Positions 57,954 to 64,000 of a stretch of 64,000 nucleotides of DNA are shown in pieces. The notes below the pieces were generated by a model. It saw only the letters and a list, made by a program, of their open reading frames with translations. It was not told the origin of the DNA and did not search any database. A program made the translations under genes and the position numbers. Each line of letters begins with the position of its first letter. Within the stretch, counting starts at the first letter, position 1. Source of the stretch: an uncultured Alphaproteobacteria bacterium (GTDB lineage: Bacteria > Pseudomonadota > Alphaproteobacteria > Micavibrionales > CSBR16-224); contig CATLPD010000002.1 of assembly GCA_950054485.1 (NCBI GenBank), positions 62,001 to 126,000 on the forward strand, in the 5' to 3' direction.

Positions 57954-59293
57954 TGATAGCGACAATTAAAAGATTTATACCCCAAACATTATTCGCGCGG
58001 TCTTTATTAATCATTATCACACCGGCGCTTTTACTGCAGTTAATGGTCGGGATATTCTTTTTTGACCGCCACTGGGATGCGATGACGGAACGTTTGGCGC
58101 AGGCTGTCGCAGGTGAAATATCACTGGCATTGAAATCAGTAGAGCTTGAAAATAATGCCTTTCTGGATCGGCCTGAAGATGTGGCATTTTTGCAAGATTA
58201 TAAACCGGCCTTGGGGATGCATATTACCTACGAGGCCGAAACAACGCTGAAAGAGAGTGCGGAAAGCGGTAGCTTTTTCATTATCAACGAGGTTGATACC
58301 CTGCAAACCGAACTGGGGCGTGTTTTGGACCATGATTTTGTTATCAGATCTGACCGTGAAGAAAAATGGTACGAGGTTTTAATCCAACTGCAAGACGGCA
58401 TTTTGCGTGTTAATTTCCCCGAACGCAGATTGTACACAGCAACATCCTATATATTCCTTTTGTGGATGATTGGCAGTAGTTCGTTGTTTTTTGCGATTGC
58501 GATTTTGTTTATGCGTAACCAGATTCGCCCGATACAGCGTCTGGCGATGGCCGCTGATCGCTTTGGGCGCGGCATTGATGTACCTAAATTCAAACCGCAG
58601 GGCGCGCGCGAAGTCAGGCAGGCGGCAACTGCATTTGTTGATATGCGCGAACGTATACAGCGCCAGATTGAACAACGTACAGCGATGTTATCTGGTGTTT
58701 CCCATGATTTGCGCACGCCAATTACGCGCATGAAATTACAATTGGAAATGATGGAAGAAAGTGACGATACAGTGGCCATGCGTAGTGACCTTGCCGAAAT
58801 GGAGGCAATGATACAGGGTTATCTGGCATTTGCGAAAGGCGATGCAGAAGAGCGTCACAGCGCTGTCGATATCGGTCTGATTCTGGAGAAACTGTTGAAA
58901 AAGCTCCAACGTCAAAAGCTTGATGTTGAAATTGTCAGCATAGAAGACGCACATATTTTGCGTATACGCCAGAATGCTGTAGAACGGGCGATTGAAAATC
59001 TGATTACGAATGCTTGTAAATACGGGGATAAGGCATGGGTGTCCCTATATAAAAATGATGACTTTATTGAGATTACTGTTGATGATAACGGCCCGGGGAT
59101 AGCCGCTGAAAAACACGACGATGTTTTCAAACCATTCTACCGAATTGAAGATTCGCGTAATTCCGAGACGGGTGGGATCGGCCTTGGCTTGGCAGTTGCA
59201 CAAGATATTGTTCATGCCCATGGCGGGGAAATTCTTTTGGGGGATTCCAGCCACGGCGGATTGCAAGCCATGGTTAGATTACCGCTCAAATAA
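57953..59293 (+). CDS. EnvZ-like sensor histidine kinase
   Basis: Two TMs, HAMP, 'LSGVSHDLRTPITRMKLQLEMM', 'GGIGLGLAVAQDIVHAHGG'; 1-nt overlap with the regulator. Confidence 0.94.
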   Translation: MIATIKRFIPQTLFARSLLIIITPALLLQLMVGIFFFDRHWDAMTERLAQAVAGEISLALKSVELENNAFLDRPEDVAFLQDYKPALGMHITYEAETTLKESAESGSFFIINEVDTLQTELGRVLDHDFVIRSDREEKWYEVLIQLQDGILRVNFPERRLYTATSYIFLLWMIGSSSLFFAIAILFMRNQIRPIQRLAMAADRFGRGIDVPKFKPQGAREVRQAATAFVDMRERIQRQIEQRTAMLSGVSHDLRTPITRMKLQLEMMEESDDTVAMRSDLAEMEAMIQGYLAFAKGDAEERHSAVDIGLILEKLLKKLQRQKLDVEIVSIEDAHILRIRQNAVERAIENLITNACKYGDKAWVSLYKNDDFIEITVDDNGPGIAAEKHDDVFKPFYRIEDSRNSETGGIGLGLAVAQDIVHAHGGEILLGDSSHGGLQAMVRLPLK

Positions 59294-59855
59294 ACTGTCT
59301 GAATACTTCGGGAATAAAATCTATCGCCTTATCAAGACGGGATAGGCCGCGGTCAAGTTCTGCCATTGTCTTGGCCATATCATCTGTATGATCGTTTAGC
59401 CAGACACGGACAGCATTAAGATAAACCAGAGCAATCGCGCCAGTGCGCAGCGGCATAATGCCTTGGCCATCGCGTCCGTTCAAATCGGCAAGGCGCAGCA
59501 TAACATCCATTGATGCATGGAATTGCGGCAAGGCTGTGCGGAAAAGATGCGGGTCTTTGAATGTCTGATAAAACAGTTGACGATAGGCATCGCCATATTC
59601 GTTTAATGCATCAAAGCGTATCATCAGTACTTCAAAAATGCGGTCGCGGGGCGCTTCGGAAAAAATATGATGGGTGATTTCTTGCTCGACATAGCGATCA
59701 AGCCTTAGGAAAAGGGCTGTAAATAATTCTTGCTTGCTGTCAAAACCGCGCACATCGACCATGCTGATTTCAGACCATGATGTTCCGTCTTCCAGTTTTT
59801 GCAAAGCATCCACAAGAATTTTATCGTTCAAAGCTGGTTTTTCTTTATTTCTCAT
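59286..59855 (-). CDS. TetR-like or COQ9-like helical protein
   Basis: N-terminal 'LQKLEDGTSWSEISMVDV...FDSKQELFTALFLRLD' resembles a TetR N-terminal region. Confidence 0.65.
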   Translation of the reverse strand: MRNKEKPALNDKILVDALQKLEDGTSWSEISMVDVRGFDSKQELFTALFLRLDRYVEQEITHHIFSEAPRDRIFEVLMIRFDALNEYGDAYRQLFYQTFKDPHLFRTALPQFHASMDVMLRLADLNGRDGQGIMPLRTGAIALVYLNAVRVWLNDHTDDMAKTMAELDRGLSRLDKAIDFIPEVFRQFI

Positions 59856-59907
59856 GATATTTGTATAAGCGGAATATATTTAAAAGTCTATTTATTTGGA
59901 GAAAATT

Positions 59908-60906
59908 ATGCCCCAGTCCCTAGATCTTGTCGGTATCGGTAATGCCATCGTTGATGTTCTAAGCCAAACAAGTGATGACTTTATCACGAAAAATAAATTG
60001 AACAAAGGTGCGATGACCCTGATCGAGGCGGAACAGGCCAAAGATATATATGATCAGATGGGGCAGGCGGTTGAAATGTCGGGTGGTTCGGTTGCCAATA
60101 CAATTGCTGCTTTTGCGTCTATGGGCGGACGTTGCGGCTTTATAGGCAAGGTTGCAAACGATCAGCTTGGTGATGTTTTCAGTCACGATATTCAGGCTGT
60201 GGGCGCTGTCTATAAAACCCCAAGGCTCAGCGGCGGCCTGCCGACGGCGCGCAGCCTGATCATGGTCACGCCAGATGCAGAACGCACGATGTGTACATTC
60301 TTGGGCGCCAGTGTCTGGATTACGCCGGGCGATGTCGATCGTGAAATGGTGCAAAATGCTAAAGTGACATATCTGGAAGGCTATCTTTTTGACCGTCCAA
60401 AGGCAAAGCAGGCTTTTTTTAAGGCAGCTGAATTGGCGCATGAGGCCGGTAAAAAAGTGGCTTTGTCTTTATCGGATCCTTTCTGCGTTGATCGCCATCG
60501 TGATGAGTTTATGGAGCTAATCAAAGGCCACGTTGATATTTTATTCGCGAATGAAGAAGAATTGATGAGCCTGTTTAAACTGGAAACACTTGAATTTGCA
60601 GTAAAGCAATTACAAGGGCATTGCGAAATCGCCGCGATCACACGAGGGTCAAAAGGGGCCTTGATCGTAACACAAGATGAACGATATGAAATACCGGCGC
60701 AAAATATCAGCAATGTTAAAGATACGACAGGAGCAGGCGATCTATACGCAGCAGGATTCTTATTCGGATATACGCAAGGCGAACCGCTTGAGGTTTGTGG
60801 GCGCTATGGCTGCATCGCAGCCGGCGAAGTTATCCAGCATCTTGGTGCACGTGTGCAGGGCGATCTTGGCGCGTTGCTTGAAAAAAAGAAAGTCGTTTAT
60901 GGCTAA
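59908..60906 (+). CDS. PfkB-family carbohydrate/adenosine kinase
   Basis: 'GGSVANTIAAFASMGGRCGFIGKVANDQLG', 'DTTGAGDLYAAGFLFG'; ATG at 59908. Confidence 0.93.
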   Translation: MPQSLDLVGIGNAIVDVLSQTSDDFITKNKLNKGAMTLIEAEQAKDIYDQMGQAVEMSGGSVANTIAAFASMGGRCGFIGKVANDQLGDVFSHDIQAVGAVYKTPRLSGGLPTARSLIMVTPDAERTMCTFLGASVWITPGDVDREMVQNAKVTYLEGYLFDRPKAKQAFFKAAELAHEAGKKVALSLSDPFCVDRHRDEFMELIKGHVDILFANEEELMSLFKLETLEFAVKQLQGHCEIAAITRGSKGALIVTQDERYEIPAQNISNVKDTTGAGDLYAAGFLFGYTQGEPLEVCGRYGCIAAGEVIQHLGARVQGDLGALLEKKKVVYG

Positions 60907-62662
60907 GCCTTTTGCCATAGCTTTTGCTTTTCTACTATTTAGTATTTCCTATGCCTCTGCGCAAAGCCATGCACTGATTATGCATGGTGATCCGAAATAT
61001 GCTTCTGACTTTCAACATCTTGAATATGCGAATCCCGATGCGCCGAAAGGCGGTATTCTTAAAGAGCCCGTTGTCGGCACTTTCGATAGCCTGAACCACC
61101 ATATTATTCTGGGGGAACCGGCAAAGGGATTGGTCCTGACCGTTGACACGCTGATGCAGCGCGTTTGGGACGAACCGTTTGGGCTATATGGTCTGGTGGC
61201 AGAGAGTATTGATATTGCAGATGATCGCTCTTGGATTACATTTAACCTGAACCCTGACGCACGCTTTCATGATGGCACGCCGATGACGGCAGAGGATGTA
61301 AAATTCAGCTATGAATCCTATTTAAAACACGGCCATCCTGTCCGAAGACGTGTCTATGGTTTTGTGGATACAGTCGAGATTATCAATGATCATAAAATCA
61401 AATTCACATTTGGCGAAGGCTATGACGGTGAAACCGCGCTTATCCTTGCGATTATGCCTGTTCTGCCAAAACATTATTGGCAAGACAAAGATATTTCGAA
61501 AACAACATTAACACCGCCGATTGGTAGTGGGCCTTATAAAGTCAAAAGTTTTGAGCCTGGACGAAAAATTGTTTATGAACGTGTCGAAGATTATTGGGCA
61601 AAAGACTTGCCGGTTAACCGCGGCCTCTATAATTTTGATGAAATTCAATATTCATACTATCGGGATGGCGATATTGCGCTGGAGGCTTTTAAAGCCGGTG
61701 AAAGCAATATAAAGCGGGAATATGATATAGCTGCTTGGAATACGGCCTATAATGCCCCGCGTATCGTATCCGGTGAAATTGTTAAAAAAGCATACGAACA
61801 TGCCCGCCCCGAGCAAGTTCGCGCCTTCATTTTCAATACGCGCCGCCCGCCGTTTGATGATTTAAATGTGCGTAAAGCGCTGACTATGGCTTTTGATTCC
61901 AATCGTATCAATGATCTGTTTTTCGGTGGTGATTTCAAACGCATTGACAGCTATTTCCCGAATTCTGAATTGGCGCATAGTGGCGTGCCCGAGGGGAGGG
62001 AGCTTGAAATTCTTGAAAGCTACAAGGATCAACTACCCGAATCTATATGGATGTCAAATCTAGCCGATAGTTCCCAAGGCGACGTACGCCAGAACCTACG
62101 CGAGGCTTCACGCTTGCTGCGCGAGGCCGAATATATCGTAAAAGACGGCGTTCGTATAAATCAAGAAACGGGCGAGCCTTTTTCTTTTGAAATTCTTTTG
62201 ACCTCGGCGGCGGACGAAAAAATAGCCCTGTTTTATAAAGAAACGCTACAACGTTTGGGAATTAACGTGAAAATACGCACTGTTGATGCGGCGCAATTTA
62301 CGGGCAGGCTGGATCAGTTTGATTACGATATGGTCCTTTATCGATGGATCAATTCACTGTCACCGGGTAACGAGCAAATGAACTATTGGGGTAGCACAGC
62401 TGCCAATAACAAAGGCAGCCGCAATTATGCAGGTGCCGAAAGTCCTGTCATAGACGCTTTGGCAATGGGGATTGGTGCTTCGAAAACCCGCGAAGATTTG
62501 GAGGCTTATACGCGCGCATTCGATCGTGTTTTGACGCACAGCTATTACAGCATTCCGTTATTTTATCTGGGCGCAGACCTGATTGCACACGACAGCAAGC
62601 TGCATGCACCACAGTTCACCCCCATGTACGGCACGGTTTTGGAAAGCTGGTGGTATAAATAA
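60899..62662 (+). CDS. Extracellular peptide-binding ABC transporter protein (YejA-like)
   Basis: Signal peptide 'MAKPFAIAFAFLLFSISYASAQ', 'HALIMHGDPKYASDFQHLEYANPDAPKGG'; ATG at 60899 inside the kinase 3' end. Confidence 0.92.
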   Translation: MAKPFAIAFAFLLFSISYASAQSHALIMHGDPKYASDFQHLEYANPDAPKGGILKEPVVGTFDSLNHHIILGEPAKGLVLTVDTLMQRVWDEPFGLYGLVAESIDIADDRSWITFNLNPDARFHDGTPMTAEDVKFSYESYLKHGHPVRRRVYGFVDTVEIINDHKIKFTFGEGYDGETALILAIMPVLPKHYWQDKDISKTTLTPPIGSGPYKVKSFEPGRKIVYERVEDYWAKDLPVNRGLYNFDEIQYSYYRDGDIALEAFKAGESNIKREYDIAAWNTAYNAPRIVSGEIVKKAYEHARPEQVRAFIFNTRRPPFDDLNVRKALTMAFDSNRINDLFFGGDFKRIDSYFPNSELAHSGVPEGRELEILESYKDQLPESIWMSNLADSSQGDVRQNLREASRLLREAEYIVKDGVRINQETGEPFSFEILLTSAADEKIALFYKETLQRLGINVKIRTVDAAQFTGRLDQFDYDMVLYRWINSLSPGNEQMNYWGSTAANNKGSRNYAGAESPVIDALAMGIGASKTREDLEAYTRAFDRVLTHSYYSIPLFYLGADLIAHDSKLHAPQFTPMYGTVLESWWYK

Positions 62663-62729
62663 CGCTTGGCAGCGGTGGGTTTCATCAGTATCCTAATATC
62701 AGAAGACATATCAAAAACAGGTTCGGGTC

Positions 62730-63269
62730 ATGAACAAATTCATTAAATTTTCGATGGTAAGCGTTTTTTCAGCAGGACTTCTGACGGCATGTCAGTATCC
62801 GGCAAATCACTCGACAGCCTATTGGCAGCGGATTGATACGCATTCTGCCCTTTATCTGACAGGCCCCAAAGCCCAGCAGCAACTGGAACAGGATACGGCC
62901 ACCTGCGTTCGTGAGGTTGACGAGCTGGTACGTTTGCGCGCCTTGCGTGAAACAACCCCGCCGAATACGCATCATGAATATCATGAAGCCTTGAAAGAAT
63001 CGGGTGATCTGGCTGCATTCGATACGCCTGAATACAAGGGCGACATCCACGTTGATCACAGCGACTATTATGACTTTGAAAGCTGCATGCGATCAAAAGG
63101 GTGGGAGCGTATTCGCGCCCTTCGCTACGCACCGGGTGCACGCGCGCATCAAAATTATCAAGATACACAAGATTTGCGCAAATACGGCACAACCGGCCGT
63201 GCAGCTGATTTGAAACGTCAGCAAGAAGCGCGCGGACAGAACGATCAGTTTTCAACAGTAAATGATTAA
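62730..63269 (+). CDS. Putative lipoprotein of unknown function
   Basis: 'MVSVFSAGLLTACQYPANH' lipobox. Confidence 0.7.
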   Translation: MNKFIKFSMVSVFSAGLLTACQYPANHSTAYWQRIDTHSALYLTGPKAQQQLEQDTATCVREVDELVRLRALRETTPPNTHHEYHEALKESGDLAAFDTPEYKGDIHVDHSDYYDFESCMRSKGWERIRALRYAPGARAHQNYQDTQDLRKYGTTGRAADLKRQQEARGQNDQFSTVND

Positions 63270-63754
63270 TTGAGCTGATGGCGAGGCAAAGGACCTAATT
63301 TAGGGCTGTGTTTCAGTCTTTTCGGGTCATCCATAGGCCAGCCATTGGCGTCAAGTTTCACGCACGGCATTGGCGGCGGATCAGATTTCATCTTAACTGC
63401 AAACTTCTTAAGGCTTCCGTTGCATTCAAATTTCAACATGGTTTGAATATTTTCGCGCCATTCTTGAGAGCGCCTTTGAACAGCTCTATCTAGGCGACGT
63501 TGACGGAGCCTTCTTATAGATTTGATTTCACAAAGGCGCCTTTTTTCCGATTCTTTAATATCGGCACCTATACTGTGAACCGTCCCCGGTTTTGCATTGC
63601 AGCATAACGTCGTTTTAACACCCGTATGCGGATTGCCCCATTCTTCATGAGATCCTTTTGTGTTTCTAAGGAATTCAAACCCGTAAGACTTAACGAATTC
63701 CTGTAGGTCTCTTAGGTTTGGGTCGCCTGGTAGTGTTTTAAACTTTGTAGCCAT
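63266..63754 (-). CDS. HicA-like N-terminal domain with C-terminal extension
   Basis: 'LRDLQEFVKSYGFEFLRNTKGSHEEWGNPHTGVKTTLC' resembles HicA/YcfA; remainder unrecognised. Confidence 0.5.
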   Translation of the reverse strand: MATKFKTLPGDPNLRDLQEFVKSYGFEFLRNTKGSHEEWGNPHTGVKTTLCCNAKPGTVHSIGADIKESEKRRLCEIKSIRRLRQRRLDRAVQRRSQEWRENIQTMLKFECNGSLKKFAVKMKSDPPPMPCVKLDANGWPMDDPKRLKHSPKLGPLPRHQLN

Positions 63755-63820
63755 AATCTTATCCTCAATGTGATAAGAGTAGTATAAAATGGTTAAAAAG
63801 TCAATAATTATGGAATATAA

Positions 63821-64000
63821 TTAGCTGCCGATAGCGCTAAAAATAAATAGCAATAATATCGCAGCACCTTGCAAATAAACGCGCATCCACATCATTTTAT
63901 TGCTCTTTTTACGGGCGTCCATGCCGTCTTTGGACATGTTGAACAGGCCGTAGATCAGGGATGCGAATACGCCCAGCATCGCGAGCATGATCAAAACGAA
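63821..64000 (-). CDS. HIG1-like twin-transmembrane protein (N-terminus beyond the window)
   Basis: Minus-strand edge ORF absent from the track: FVLIMLAMLGVFASLIYGLFNMSKDGMDARKKSNKMMWMRVYLQGAAILLLFIFSAIGS*. Confidence 0.75.
   Translation of the reverse strand, partial: FVLIMLAMLGVFASLIYGLFNMSKDGMDARKKSNKMMWMRVYLQGAAILLLFIFSAIGS

Noticed and set aside
62743-63255. 170-aa minus-strand ORF overlapping the lipoprotein gene
   Set aside because: Plus strand has a clear signal peptide and lipobox; the minus ORF lacks recognisable features.

Overview
This 64 kb window is a gene-dense bacterial chromosome segment. Gene content (MucR/Ros-type regulator, COG1565 methyltransferase next to lgt and pgeF, deoC with a two-domain ALDH, methylcitrate cycle) suggests an alphaproteobacterium, possibly Micavibrio-like; that placement is inference only. 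Most of it is housekeeping: hom, glpX, recJ, tRNA-Glu, rhlE-like helicase, lptD, ydbH-ynbE-ydbL, yajC-secDF, sodB, tsaB, proC, lgt, pgeF, prs, rplY, pth, ychF, prpD/prpB/prpC, ilvE, an OmpR/EnvZ-type pair, and a PfkB kinase followed by an ABC peptide-binding protein. I see no CRISPR array, IS element, prophage or rRNA. The strongest candidate for something undescribed is a tandem array of four secreted paralogues on the minus strand (44910-49143). Three carry a short HExxHC-x(4-5)-ExxAD motif resembling a zinc metallopeptidase site, and the fourth has lost every predicted metal ligand. The second candidate is a two-gene operon of large unrecognised coiled-coil proteins (13294-16514) with an unusually elaborate set of dyad and hairpin elements. 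Smaller leads include a polysaccharide deacetylase-like protein without its catalytic motifs, a MucR/Ros protein without zinc-ligand histidines, an ALDH16-like protein, a repeated TTGCA element upstream of prpD resembling ScfR/PccR sites, several perfect dyads in promoter regions, and a HicA-like protein with an extension and no visible HicB.
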